DNA from: Mesorhizobium ciceri WSM4083
Lineage (GTDB): Bacteria > Pseudomonadota > Alphaproteobacteria > Rhizobiales > Rhizobiaceae
Direction of reading: 5' to 3'
Assembly: GCF_000519305.1 (NCBI RefSeq)
Contig: NZ_JAFG01000007.1
Coordinates: forward strand, 247,158-311,157
Length of the DNA stretch: 64,000 nucleotides
The position numbers and the translations under genes were made by a program. Positions 25,263 through 33,646 of this stretch are shown in pieces; within the stretch, counting starts at the first letter, position 1, and every line of letters begins with the position of its first letter. The notes under the pieces are model-generated. The model saw only the letters and a list, made by a program, of their open reading frames with translations. It was not told the DNA's origin and ran no database searches.

Positions 25263-25640
25263 ATGCCCAGTCTTCGCCTCGCCTTCCTGGTTATCGCCGC
25301 GTCTTCAATCGCGGCCTTGCCGTCGCTCGCCGCGGCCGAGAGCAGCAGCTATGTCTACTGCAGCAATGGGATAGCCTGTTTCATGCAGCCCTGCCCGTCG
25401 GGTAATGCGCTCGATCTGGCCACCGGCAAGATCATCAAGGGCGTGGCGCTGAACACCACCGAATTGCCGCCGCTGAACAGATCCGCACCTGACCTCTCCG
25501 ACAAGCTCTATGCGGGAAAGCTCGTCGTCCGAGGATCTATCCAGCATCGCGGTGAAACGAGCGAACCGCCGATGCTGGTCGTTACCGATATCGAACGCGC
25601 CTCCAAGACAGGCGAGCGCAAGCGCTGCGCGGCGCGCTGA
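25263..25640 (+). CDS. Small secreted protein of unknown function
   Basis: 125 aa. Signal peptide about 1-25 (cleavage near LAAAES). The mature part has four or five cysteines (YCSNGIACFMQPCPSG and a final RKRCAAR), suggesting disulphide bonding in the periplasm, and a central TGKIIKGVAL strand. I do not recognise the family. It is 41 bp after the dehydrogenase gene and convergent with the amidase gene. Confidence 0.65.
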   Translation: MPSLRLAFLVIAASSIAALPSLAAAESSSYVYCSNGIACFMQPCPSGNALDLATGKIIKGVALNTTELPPLNRSAPDLSDKLYAGKLVVRGSIQHRGETSEPPMLVVTDIERASKTGERKRCAAR

Positions 25641-25664
25641 TTGCCTATCTGAGCATACTGCCCG

Positions 25665-26954
25665 TCAGAACAGCCACTCCACTTCAGCCGCAATCCGCAG
25701 CAGCTGCCGGTCATGCCCGTTGCGCGCCACCAGCATCAATCCGGCCGGCAGCGGAGTGCCCGGCATCGGCAGCGAGATCGCGCAGAGATCGAACTGGTTG
25801 GCGACCTGCGTGTTGCGCAGCAGCAGGCCTTCGACGTGGTCGCGCAGCTCGGCATCTTCGGCCATCGAAGCGATGGTCGGCGCCGTTATCGGTGTCGTGG
25901 GCAGAGCCAATATATCGACCGATGCCAGCCGCTCGTCCATGGCAGCGGCAAGTGCTGTGCGACGGCGCATTGCCCTGATGTAGACAGGCGTCGGCAGCAT
26001 GGCCGCCCGCGACAAAGGTCCGCTGACATGTGGGTCGACCGGCACCGAAGCCCCTGTCGCCAGCCAGTCGGCATGCACTTCGGCTCCTTCCATGGCAGCG
26101 ATCGAGCCACGCTTGGTGGCGGCCCGCAAATCGGCAAGCAGATCATCGATCGATAAGCCCGCGATCCGCGCGCCTGTCTGCTCGATCTTGCCAAGGCAGC
26201 GGTCGAACGCGGTCACCACCTCGTCTTCCGTCTCTTCGAAAAGAATGCCGCGCGGAATGCCTATGCGAAGCCCTGCAAGGGCAATCGGCGTCAGCGCGGT
26301 CGCCACCTCACCGGCCATCACGGCGTCGGCGGCGGCACACTGGGCGACGGTTCGGGCAAGCGGGCCGATCGAGTCCAGCGTGGCGGACAGCGGGAACGCG
26401 CCGGCAAGAGGCACGCGCCGCGCTGTCGGCTTGAAGCCGACGACACCGTTGAGTGAGGCCGGAATGCGTATCGAACCGCCGGTGTCGGAACCGATCGATA
26501 TTTCGCTCGTCGCCTCGCCGACCGAGACGCCTGCACCGGAGGAAGAACCGCCCGGAATGTGGCTGGCGTCCACGGCGTTGCCGGGCGTGCCATAGTGCTG
26601 GTTGTCACCGATCGCGGTGAAGGCGAATTCGGTCATGTTGGTCTTGCCGATGATCACCGCGCCGGCCCGCCGCAGCCGGCTGACGATCACGGCATCGCGC
26701 AGCGGGGGTGCCGCGGTCTTGCGCATCAGCGAGCCGGCCGTGGTCGGCTCGCCGGCGACATCGAACAGATCCTTGATCGAGACGATGGTGCCGTCGAGCG
26801 GCCCTAGCGTCACCCCTGCCCGGGTGCGGGCATCGCTGGCATCAGCCGCGGCCCGTGCGGCTTCGCCATAGAGCTTCGTGAACACGCGCTCTTCGCCGGC
26901 ACGGGCAGCGAGGCGCGCGAGAATGGTTTCCAGATGATCGCGGACGGATTGCAT
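25665..26954 (-). CDS. Amidase signature family hydrolase
   Basis: 429 aa. The Ser-cisSer-Lys triad is visible: Lys in VSIKDLFDVAG (about 57-67), cis-Ser in PGGSSSGAGVS and nucleophile Ser in SDTGGSIRIPAS (about 160). Members hydrolyse amides or act as GatA-like subunits; no GatB/GatC partner is nearby and the length suits a stand-alone amidase. Substrate unknown. Monocistronic, convergent with the small secreted protein. Confidence 0.88.
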   Translation of the reverse strand: MQSVRDHLETILARLAARAGEERVFTKLYGEAARAAADASDARTRAGVTLGPLDGTIVSIKDLFDVAGEPTTAGSLMRKTAAPPLRDAVIVSRLRRAGAVIIGKTNMTEFAFTAIGDNQHYGTPGNAVDASHIPGGSSSGAGVSVGEATSEISIGSDTGGSIRIPASLNGVVGFKPTARRVPLAGAFPLSATLDSIGPLARTVAQCAAADAVMAGEVATALTPIALAGLRIGIPRGILFEETEDEVVTAFDRCLGKIEQTGARIAGLSIDDLLADLRAATKRGSIAAMEGAEVHADWLATGASVPVDPHVSGPLSRAAMLPTPVYIRAMRRRTALAAAMDERLASVDILALPTTPITAPTIASMAEDAELRDHVEGLLLRNTQVANQFDLCAISLPMPGTPLPAGLMLVARNGHDRQLLRIAAEVEWLF

Positions 26955-27072
26955 TTCGGTGTCGGACTCCGGACGCCTTGAACGTCTTAAGGGGGTACGG
27001 CCTGTGCATGGCTTGCCGAGACTTAACCCGGCGCAGGCGGTTTTGCACCCTGTCGAATACGAGGAAAACCCG

Positions 27073-27420
27073 ATGCTCTACAAAGGCAGCTGCCACTGCG
27101 GCAAGGTGGCCTTCGAATTCAAGGCCGAACTGACCGGCGCCATCAGGTGCAATTGTTCGATCTGCACGCGCAAGAGCGCCCTGCTGTGTGCCATCCCGCA
27201 TGAGACCTTGCGGGTCCTGGCCTGGGGCGACGATTTGGGCACCTACACATTCGGCAACCATGCCATCGCGCACCGGTTCTGCCGGGCCTGCGGCATCCAT
27301 CCCTTTGCGGAGGATGTCCGCGAAGGGCGTGAACGCAGCGCCTACATCAACATCAACTGCGTGGCCGATCTCGACCCCTCGACCCTGTCGGTCTTCGATT
27401 TCGACGGTCGGTCGGCCTGA
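27073..27420 (+). CDS. GFA-family zinc-binding protein (glutathione-dependent formaldehyde-activating-like)
   Basis: 115 aa. Zinc cysteines follow the family pattern: CHC (GSCHCGKV), CNCSIC and CRAC. ATG 27073 is preceded by GAGGAAAACCC. Many GFA proteins have no proven activity with S-hydroxymethylglutathione, so only the fold is claimed. Downstream is a short palindromic repeat. Confidence 0.85.
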   Translation: MLYKGSCHCGKVAFEFKAELTGAIRCNCSICTRKSALLCAIPHETLRVLAWGDDLGTYTFGNHAIAHRFCRACGIHPFAEDVREGRERSAYININCVADLDPSTLSVFDFDGRSA

Positions 27421-27422
27421 TG

Positions 27423-27464
27423 TAATTCCAGGAAAAGTGCGCAGCGGTTTTCCGTCCGGAATTG
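27423..27464. repeat. Short palindromic repeat, AATTCC family
   Basis: AATTCC...GGAATT arms around AGGAAAAGTGCGCAGCGG and the complementary TTTTCCGTCC. A near-identical copy is at 29487-29530. Lies between convergent genes and may act as a terminator. Confidence 0.8.
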
Positions 27465-27480
27465 CGCAGGGACCAATTAC

Positions 27481-28389
27481 CTATCGATAGCCCGTCGCAT
27501 CGGCGGGCTTGCCGGCGTCCTGAACCTCGGGAACATAACGCCAGGCGTCGGGCCGTGAGCCGTCGAGGTCGGTAAAGCCGTAGACCTGCGCCAGCCCGCC
27601 GCTGGACAGCGACTGTCCGTTCCAGCGCGAGCGGTCCGGATCCGCCGCCAAAGCCGCAACGGCGCGGCCGACGAAACGTGGCGTCTCGGAAATGACGAAA
27701 TGCGGCACCTCAGCGGTGGCGTCGCGCCAATTGCCCTCGCTCACGCCAAAGGCTTCCAGCATCATCTCCGAACGCAGCCAGCCGGGCGTCAGCGACACGG
27801 ACGTTGCGTTGTGTTTTGCGAGATCCTGGGCATGCGCCCATGCCATGCGCGTCACCGCCACCTTGGCGAGATCGTAGAAAGGCGACAGCCGGTAGTGATC
27901 GGCATTGTATTCGGCCGTGCCGTCGGTGACTTCGACCAGCAGCCCGCCCGGACGCTCGATCAGCAACGGCAGCGCATGGTGCGCGGTGATCAGATGCGTG
28001 TCGATGCCGAGCCGCAGCATGCGCAGGCCGTTATCCAGATTGTGGCCCCAGACCGGCTTGTTCCACTCGAACAGCTTTTCGCCGCCCCAGATGTCGTTGA
28101 CCAGTATGTCGAGCCGGCCTTGTTCGGTGCGGATGCGCTCAACCAGTCTGTGCACATCTTCGGCCACGAGATGATCGACTTGCACGGCGATGCCCTTGCC
28201 TCCGTTCGCCGAGACCAGTTCTGCTGTTTCCTCGATGGTTTCGGGCCGGGCATATTCGGATTGCTGGGCGCGCGTGCTGCGCCCGGTGACATAGACGGTG
28301 GCGCCGGCTGCGCCGAGCTCGACCGCTATGCCTCGTCCGGCGCCGCGCGTCCCGCCGGCGACCAGGGCAACTTTCCCTTGCAACGTCAT
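27481..28389 (-). CDS. Short-chain dehydrogenase/reductase
   Basis: 302 aa Rossmann protein. Cofactor motif GGTRGAGRGIAVELG (about 12-26), NDIWGG near 92 in place of NNAG, and a Tyr-x-x-x-Lys-like YDLAKVAVTR (about 170) after a Ser-poor segment. NADP preference is suggested by the Arg-rich loop TGRSTRAQQ. Divergent from a TetR gene with a shared palindromic region; probably the TetR target. Substrate unknown. Confidence 0.85.
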   Translation of the reverse strand: MTLQGKVALVAGGTRGAGRGIAVELGAAGATVYVTGRSTRAQQSEYARPETIEETAELVSANGGKGIAVQVDHLVAEDVHRLVERIRTEQGRLDILVNDIWGGEKLFEWNKPVWGHNLDNGLRMLRLGIDTHLITAHHALPLLIERPGGLLVEVTDGTAEYNADHYRLSPFYDLAKVAVTRMAWAHAQDLAKHNATSVSLTPGWLRSEMMLEAFGVSEGNWRDATAEVPHFVISETPRFVGRAVAALAADPDRSRWNGQSLSSGGLAQVYGFTDLDGSRPDAWRYVPEVQDAGKPADATGYR

Positions 28390-28451
28390 TGAACTCTCCC
28401 AAAAACGGACTCATCGATCAGACACGGGCTGGCTTGCGCTGTTCGCATCAT

Positions 28452-28475
28452 ATATAAATGATCATTCGGTTATAT
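28452..28475. promoter_or_regulatory. Palindromic operator between SDR and TetR genes
   Basis: AATGATCATT (28457-28466) is a perfect palindrome flanked by ATATAA (28452-28457) and TTATAT (28470-28475). It is 13 bp before the TetR start and 63 bp from the SDR start, a typical position for a TetR autoregulatory operator. Confidence 0.5.
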
Positions 28476-28487
28476 CAGGATGTCAAG

Positions 28488-29066
28488 ATGACCCGGCCAA
28501 AAACCCAGTCCGACGAGCAGGTGTTGCAGACCGCGCACCGGGTGATCCACGAGCATGGTCCGGAAGCACTTACCTTCGAGCGCCTGGCAAAGGCTTGTGG
28601 TCTCTCTGGTGCAACTCTGGTGCAGCGCTTCAAGAACAAGGCGCAACTGAAACAGCGAACCTTGCTGCACGCCTGGGACAGTCTCGACGAGAACACCAGA
28701 ACGCTGGCAGCCACCGTTCCCAGAACCCCAGCCGGCGCGGTCGCGCTGCTGGTGGCGCTGTCGCAATTCTATGGCGGCATCGAATCCTATGCCGAAGGCC
28801 TGCTGGTCCTGCGCGAGGATCTGCGCGATCCGGTGCTCAGGGCGCGGGGTGCGGCTTGGAAGGCATTCCTGTGCGACGCTCTTGCAGCTCGTTTTGCTGA
28901 AACGCCCGACCCGCCACGCGACATCGGCCTGCTGATGGCCTCGCATTGGCAAGGCACGTTGCTGTGGTGGAGCTTTGACCCGGCGATCGAAGTGGCCGCC
29001 TATGTCGAGGACAGCCTGAACCGCTTTGTCGCCGCCGTCACAACGGCAGCGGCCCGAAAACCGTGA
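28488..29066 (+). CDS. TetR-family transcriptional regulator
   Basis: 192 aa. N-terminal HTH: VLQTAHRVIHEHGPEALTFERLAKACGLSGATLVQRFKNKAQL (about 12-54). The C-terminal half has the helical ligand-binding domain. ATG 28488 is chosen over 28458, because the extra ten codons lie inside the AT-rich palindromic promoter region. Divergent from the SDR gene, which it probably represses. Confidence 0.83.
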   Translation: MTRPKTQSDEQVLQTAHRVIHEHGPEALTFERLAKACGLSGATLVQRFKNKAQLKQRTLLHAWDSLDENTRTLAATVPRTPAGAVALLVALSQFYGGIESYAEGLLVLREDLRDPVLRARGAAWKAFLCDALAARFAETPDPPRDIGLLMASHWQGTLLWWSFDPAIEVAAYVEDSLNRFVAAVTTAAARKP

Positions 29067-29190
29067 TGGTTCTTGGCGTCTCGTCTATGAATCCGATGCC
29101 GCCTTCGGCCGCGCCTTCAAGCACGTCATCGGCTCGGCGCGCAGCCGTCTCCGGGCCGAGGAACAGGCCTATATCCGCCAGGCCAGCTGA
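29062..29190 (+). pseudogene. AraC-family regulator remnant (C-terminal HTH only)
   Basis: In the frame ending at TGA 29188-29190 the translation contains RLVYESDAAFGRAFKHVIG and RSRLRAEEQAYIRQAS, the second HTH and end of an AraC regulator. Nothing upstream in this frame encodes the rest; it abuts the TetR stop. The intact AraC gene at 29598 ends differently (RLGYDSEASFSRAFKRIIG), so this is a fragment of a different gene. Confidence 0.7.
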
Positions 29191-29486
29191 CGCACAGGGT
29201 TCCGAACTCAGCTTGACAAAGGCAGCAGCCAGTTCGGCGGTGTCGGCAGTTTTTGTGCCGGCGGCTTTTCACAATAGGAATTTTTTCTTGACTAGGTGAT
29301 CTCAGCTATGGTACATATTTGCCTATGGTGCTGATTTGCGCCAGCGACCCGCCGTCCAGGCGGGTTTTTCGTTTGATGCTCCGTCAGCCAACGCCCGGCG
29401 AAGGTTCCGAAGGAATTCGTAGACCCGGGTTCGTTGCCCTGGGCTGACGCATGCAGGCCGTGACGGACTGGTGATTCCAGGCTAAA
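29191..29486. other. Intergenic stretch with an orphan terminator
   Basis: No gene recognised. It contains a CTTGAC box (29287-29292) in an AT-rich patch and, about 55 bp on, a good Rho-independent terminator (29348-29369). The segment between could encode a short transcript, but no convincing -10 box is seen at 17 bp. Confidence 0.35.
29348..29369 (+). terminator. Orphan Rho-independent terminator
   Basis: Stem CCCGCC / GGCGGG, loop GTCCA, followed by TTTTTC. No gene ends just upstream on this strand; the nearest is the AraC remnant 158 bp away. Confidence 0.7.
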
Positions 29487-29530
29487 GCAATTCCAGGAAA
29501 AGTGAGAAGCGGTTTTCCGTCCGGAATTGC
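29487..29530. repeat. Short palindromic repeat, AATTCC family
   Basis: Arms GCAATTCC (29487-29494) and GGAATTGC (29523-29530); internal sequence nearly identical to the copy at 27423-27464. Confidence 0.8.
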
Positions 29531-29547
29531 GTCAAAACAAAGAGATG

Positions 29548-29584
29548 GAGCGGTTCAACGTTTCCGTAAAACGATGAACCGCTC
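29548..29584. repeat. Short palindromic repeat GAGCGGTTCA/TGAACCGCTC
   Basis: Perfect 10-bp arms (29548-29557 and 29575-29584) with a 17-nt middle. It overlaps an ATG at 29574, which argues against that start for the AraC gene. Confidence 0.75.
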
Positions 29585-29597
29585 TAGAAAAATCCGC

Positions 29598-30569
29598 ATG
29601 GTTTTCACCTCGCCCAAGACTGGCCTGCCGGCCTCGGACGGTCCGCTCACCGACATCTTGCGCGGATTGCGGCTTGATGGCGTCGACTATGGCCGCTGCG
29701 AACTTTCAGAGCCATGGGCCGTGTTGTTTCCCGCCCAGAAGGCAGCAAGGTTTCACTTCATCGGCCGCCGCCAATGCTGGCTGTTTTCGCCAGCCGGGGA
29801 ATGGATTGAGCTGACACCCGGCGACGCATTGCTCTTGCCGCGCGGCGCCGAGCATGTCGTTGCCAGCGCGCCTGGCATTCCTGCCGTGCCGCTCGAAAGC
29901 TACACTGTCGAGCCTTTGCAGGACAATGTCTTCAATGTCTCCAACGGCGGCCACGGCCCGAAAACCTTACTGTTTTGCGGCAGCATGCACTTCAACCTGG
30001 ACGGATCGCACCCCTTGCTGGGCATGATGCCGGACATGATGCGCGCCAGGGAATTGATGGCTGGCGAGCCAGGTATTCCGCATCTGCTGGAAGCCATGGC
30101 CGCCGAAGTCACCATGAACCGGGCCGGCTCTGGCGGCATGCTGGCGCGGCTGGCCGACGTGCTGGCTGCGAGCATCATCCGTTCCTGGGTAGAAAACAGT
30201 GGCGGCGACACCAGAGGCTGGATCGCGGCGATCAAGGATCGCGACATCGGCCGCGTACTTGCCGCCATTCATCTGCAGCCCGACAGGAACTGGACCGTCG
30301 AAGCGCTGGCGCGCGAAATGGGCGCCTCGCGATCGGCCTTCGCCGAACGCTTCACGGCCATCGTTGGCGAAACACCGGCGAGATATGTCGCCCGGATACG
30401 CATGCACCAGGCGCGGCAATGGCTGATCGACGATCGGATGCGGATATCAGTGGTCGCCGCCAGACTGGGTTACGATTCCGAAGCCTCGTTCAGCCGGGCG
30501 TTCAAGCGCATCATCGGCATCGCGCCCAGCCACCTTCGCACTGTCGACGGCACCTCCGAAAGCCGCTGA
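29598..30569 (+). CDS. AraC-family regulator with cupin-type sensor domain
   Basis: 323 aa. N-terminal cupin-like AraC-binding domain (GPLTDILRGLRLDGVDYGRCEL, GDALLLPRGAEHV); C-terminal double HTH (WTVEALAREMGASRSAFAERFTAIVGETPARYVARIRMHQA, then RISVVAARLGYDSEASFSRAFKRIIGIAPSHLR). ATG 29598 is preferred because the frame further upstream runs through two palindromic repeats. A GGCGATCC/GGATCGCC hairpin (30570-30600) follows. Possible targets are the secreted cupin downstream or a lost neighbour. Confidence 0.82.
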   Translation: MVFTSPKTGLPASDGPLTDILRGLRLDGVDYGRCELSEPWAVLFPAQKAARFHFIGRRQCWLFSPAGEWIELTPGDALLLPRGAEHVVASAPGIPAVPLESYTVEPLQDNVFNVSNGGHGPKTLLFCGSMHFNLDGSHPLLGMMPDMMRARELMAGEPGIPHLLEAMAAEVTMNRAGSGGMLARLADVLAASIIRSWVENSGGDTRGWIAAIKDRDIGRVLAAIHLQPDRNWTVEALAREMGASRSAFAERFTAIVGETPARYVARIRMHQARQWLIDDRMRISVVAARLGYDSEASFSRAFKRIIGIAPSHLRTVDGTSESR

Positions 30570-30732
30570 GGCGATCCCGGATCCGCGGCCGTGGATCGCC
30601 GGGTCTGGATGAGTCTGGATGAATTGCCAAGCCTTCCGGACGCAATGCCATTGCCGGGCCAACCGCATGCAATAGCTTGCCAGAACCAAGCAGCCTGAGG
30701 CCGGCGGCAAGTCGGTCCGAAGAGGAGAACCA

Positions 30733-31164
30733 ATGCCAAATCCTCCGAAGCTCATCGCACTCGCCGTCATGCTTGCGGTTCCCGGGCGCGCCTTTGCCCT
30801 TGAGGACAGCTACCTGCCGGCCGACAAGATCCCCTATGTCGCGGAAGTACCCGACCAGCCGCATCGCCTTGGCCCTTTGTGGGGCGAGCGGGCCAAGGGT
30901 CCGGCAGGCACGTTGCTGAAGGTTCCCGGCAACTGGCGCGCACCGGTCCATGCGCACACCGCGGATTATCGCGCCGTGGTCATTAAGGGACTGTGGGCGC
31001 ACTGGCAGATGGATGGCGGCGAGGCGACCAAGGTCGAACTGCCTCCTGGATCCTACTGGACCCAGAAAGCCAATGAGATGCATGACGACGCCTGCGTCTC
31101 CGACACGGAATGCGTGATCCTGCTGATCAACGACACGCCCTACGAAACCTACTTCCAGAAATAG
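30733..31164 (+). CDS. Secreted cupin-domain protein (DUF4437/ChrR-cupin-like)
   Basis: 143 aa with a signal peptide (about 1-22, cleavage near AFA-LE). The remainder is a single cupin: PAGTLLKVPGNWRAPVHAHTADYRAVVIKG carries the His pair of motif 1, and LPPGSYWTQKANEMHDDACVSDTECVILL resembles motif 2. Likely a small periplasmic metal-binding protein of unknown activity. AGAGGAG lies upstream of the ATG. Confidence 0.75.
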   Translation: MPNPPKLIALAVMLAVPGRAFALEDSYLPADKIPYVAEVPDQPHRLGPLWGERAKGPAGTLLKVPGNWRAPVHAHTADYRAVVIKGLWAHWQMDGGEATKVELPPGSYWTQKANEMHDDACVSDTECVILLINDTPYETYFQK

Positions 31165-31201
31165 GCTGGGATGCGGCCTAACGCATGTCGCCCAAAGACC
31201 T

Positions 31202-31241
31202 AAAGCGCGTCGCATGAATCCGTTTCAGCGCGACGCGCTTT
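31202..31241. repeat. Palindromic repeat/bidirectional terminator
   Basis: Perfect 12-bp arms AAAGCGCGTCGC (31202-31213) and GCGACGCGCTTT (31230-31241) between two convergent genes; the right arm overlaps the stop codon of the minus-strand ATPase gene. Confidence 0.8.
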
Positions 31242-32325
31242 ATGAGGCGTGTCGCAAGCTGACGCCGCTGCCCTTGTCGAACAGCACCACCTTGTCGGGG
31301 TTCCAGGCAAAGCGCACCGCCTGCTCGATGGCGACATCGGTCCTGGCCGGCACGGTGGCACGCAGTGTCGTGTCGCCGACGCGCAGCGTCAGGATCTTTT
31401 CGACGCCGTGGTTCTCGACGTCGTGGACACGCGCCTCGACCGGCGCGCCGCTTTCGAGATAGACGTCCTCGGGACGAATGCCGAAGACGAGCGGGCGACC
31501 GTCGGTCGCCCCGCCCGCTTTGGCTCCCCCCGAAAAAGGCAGTTCGAAGTTCAACGGCGCCATCACCGCGCGGCCGTTCACGAGCTTGCCATCGATGAGG
31601 TTCATCGGCGGCGAACCGACGAAGCTCGCCACATAGGTGTCGCGCGGATTGTTGTAGATCTCGTGCGGCGTACCGGTCTGGACGATTCGGCCATGGTTGA
31701 GCACGCCGACCTTGTCGCCCATCGACATCGCCTCGATTTGGTCGTGGGTGACGAACAGGAAGGTGGCGCCGAGCTGCATCTGCAGGTTCTTCAGTTCAGT
31801 CCGCAGCGCCTCGCGCAGTTTTGCGTCAAGCGCCGACAGTGGCTCGTCCATCAGGAACACACGCGGCTTGCGCACGATGGCCCGGCCGATCGAGACGCGC
31901 TGCATCTCGCCGCCGGACAGCCGATCCGTCTTGCGGTCGAGCAGATGCTCGATCCGCAGCGTACGGGCGGCACGGTCGACGCGATCCTTGATCTCGGCGT
32001 CGGGCAGCCGGCGGATTTTCGGCTTCAGCGGAAACTCGAGATTTTCGCGCACGGTGTAGCGCGGATAGAGCGAGTATTGCTGCAGCACCAGCGCCACGTC
32101 GCGCTCGGCCGCACCCCAGTCGGCGACGTCGACGCCGTCGATGAAGACCTGGCCTTCGCTCGGCTTTTCCAGGCCGGCGATAAGCCGCAGCGTCGTCGTC
32201 TTGCCGGCGCCCGTCTCGCCCAGCAGCACGAAGAACTCGCCATCGGCAATGTCGAGATCGAGCCCGGTGAGCGCAGTGTGGTTGCCGAAGGTCTTCGAGA
32301 TGTTCTTGAGCTGGATATGGGCCAT
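31240..32325 (-). CDS. Sugar/polyol ABC transporter ATPase (MalK/UgpC type), second of two
   Basis: 361 aa. Walker A LGETGAGKTT (about 35-44), signature LSGGEMQRVSIGRAIV, Walker B VFLMDEPLSALDAKLREAL, His in FVTHDQIEAMSM, then a C-terminal TOBE-type regulatory domain (FGIRPEDVYLES). Its start overlaps the stop of the first ATPase. Two different MalK-type ATPases in one operon probably form a heterodimer, as in the rhizobial glycerol importer GlpS/GlpT. Confidence 0.9.
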   Translation of the reverse strand: MAHIQLKNISKTFGNHTALTGLDLDIADGEFFVLLGETGAGKTTTLRLIAGLEKPSEGQVFIDGVDVADWGAAERDVALVLQQYSLYPRYTVRENLEFPLKPKIRRLPDAEIKDRVDRAARTLRIEHLLDRKTDRLSGGEMQRVSIGRAIVRKPRVFLMDEPLSALDAKLREALRTELKNLQMQLGATFLFVTHDQIEAMSMGDKVGVLNHGRIVQTGTPHEIYNNPRDTYVASFVGSPPMNLIDGKLVNGRAVMAPLNFELPFSGGAKAGGATDGRPLVFGIRPEDVYLESGAPVEARVHDVENHGVEKILTLRVGDTTLRATVPARTDVAIEQAVRFAWNPDKVVLFDKGSGVSLRHAS

Positions 32326-33428
32326 CAGAGTCTCACCTCAAGCGACTTGCCGCTTGCCTTGTCGAAGAAGTGCGCCTGGGTCGGGTCGATCCTGGCGAAG
32401 ACCCTTTCACCGGGTCCGGCAACGAAGCCGCTCTTGGTGCGGGCCCGCAGCAACTCGGTTCCGACCTTGAGATCGACGATGTCGAAGGAGCCGAGCGGCT
32501 CGACGATATGCGTGTCGACAGGCACGAAGCCCTCGGTCGCCTCGCGCCGAATGAGCACGCCCTCCGGGCGGATGCCCAGCGCGAGCTGCCGCCCGGCATG
32601 GCCGTTGAGCTTCGACAGCAATGCCTGGGGAAATTCGAAGCCGGAAGCCGCGCCGCCGACCGTTACCGAGACCGCGGATCCGGTCTCGGCGACCGCGGCA
32701 TCGGTGACATTCATCACCGGGCTGCCGACAAATTGCGCCACGAACAGATTTGCCGGCTGCGAATAGACCTCGTCGGGCGTGCCGACCTGCTGCAAGACGC
32801 CTGCGTGCATGATGACGATGCGGTCGGCCAGGCTCATCGCCTCGATCTGGTCGTGCGTGACATAGATGGTGGTCGAGCCCTGCTTGATGTGCAGCCGCTT
32901 GATTTCCGCGCGCATCTCCTCGCGCAGCTTGGCGTCGAGCGCGCCGATCGGCTCGTCCATCAGCATGGCCTTCGGCCGCCGCACCAGCGCCCGGCCAATG
33001 GCGACGCGCTGCATGTCGCCACCCGACAGCGCCGACGGCTTCTTGTCCAGCAGGTCGGTGATCTGCAGCGTCTTGGCGACGGAGCGAACCTCGCTGTCGA
33101 TTTCCGTCTTGCTCTTGCGCGTGGCACGCAAGGGGAAGGCTATGTTCTCGTAGACGCTCATATGCGGATAGAGCGAGAACGACTGGAACACCATGGCGAT
33201 GTCGCGGTCGGCGGCCTTCAAATGCTGCACCGGCTTGCCGTCGATGAAGATGTCGCCCTCGTCGATGGTTTCCAGCCCGGCGATGGCGCGCAGCGTTGTC
33301 GTCTTGCCGCAGCCCGACTGGCCGAGCAGCACGATGAACTCGTTGTCGGCGATCTTGAGGTTCAGGTCCTTGATGACCTGGACGGCGCCGAAGAATTTCT
33401 GGACGCCGCGAAGCTCGATCTGGGTCAA
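32325..33428 (-). CDS. Sugar/polyol ABC transporter ATPase (MalK/UgpC type), first of two
   Basis: 367 aa. Walker A LGQSGCGKTT (about 34-43), Q-loop MVFQSFSLYPHMSVYENIAFPL, signature LSGGDMQRVAIGRAL, Walker B AMLMDEPIGALDAKLREEM, His in VTHDQIEAMSL, TOBE-like C-terminus. ATGA overlap with the small membrane protein upstream. Both ATPases keep all catalytic motifs, so neither looks like a degenerate copy. Confidence 0.9.
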   Translation of the reverse strand: MTQIELRGVQKFFGAVQVIKDLNLKIADNEFIVLLGQSGCGKTTTLRAIAGLETIDEGDIFIDGKPVQHLKAADRDIAMVFQSFSLYPHMSVYENIAFPLRATRKSKTEIDSEVRSVAKTLQITDLLDKKPSALSGGDMQRVAIGRALVRRPKAMLMDEPIGALDAKLREEMRAEIKRLHIKQGSTTIYVTHDQIEAMSLADRIVIMHAGVLQQVGTPDEVYSQPANLFVAQFVGSPVMNVTDAAVAETGSAVSVTVGGAASGFEFPQALLSKLNGHAGRQLALGIRPEGVLIRREATEGFVPVDTHIVEPLGSFDIVDLKVGTELLRARTKSGFVAGPGERVFARIDPTQAHFFDKASGKSLEVRL

Positions 33429-33646
33429 TGCTGTGCTCCCGGATTGCGCACCTGGCCGGTGCCGGCCTTTTCCTCGGGCGCGATCTTGGAGGTTACGTTG
33501 AAGCCGACGAGTCCGATCAGGATGATGGTCAGGCCATAGCTGTGCAGCAGCATGCTCCAGGGTTGGCAGAGCGCGATGATGCCGAGCACCATCAGAATCT
33601 GCGATCCGGGCTCGAGGTATTTCTGGTTGATGGCGCGAAAACTCAT
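33425..33646 (-). CDS. Small two-helix membrane protein of the ABC operon
   Basis: 73 aa. Two hydrophobic stretches (about 17-31 and 36-50) joined by a short polar turn, with a charged tail. The start overlaps the permease stop by 4 nt (33643-33646) and its stop overlaps the ATPase start by 4 nt, so it is certainly translated with the transporter. A small membrane gene is also found in the rhizobial glp transport operon, but I cannot assign this one to a named family. A permease accessory subunit is a reasonable guess. Confidence 0.75.
   Translation of the reverse strand: MSFRAINQKYLEPGSQILMVLGIIALCQPWSMLLHSYGLTIILIGLVGFNVTSKIAPEEKAGTGQVRNPGAQH

Noticed and set aside
29063..29299. 78-codon frame after the TetR gene
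   Set aside because: Composition is Ser/Pro/Ala-rich without motifs; the informative frame here is the AraC remnant.
29574..29597. Upstream ATG for the AraC gene
   Set aside because: It lies inside a perfect palindromic repeat and adds residues that only translate the repeat.
31249..32766. 505-codon plus-strand frame opposite two ABC ATPases
   Set aside because: Covers the antisense of two genes with intact Walker and signature motifs; no domain of its own.
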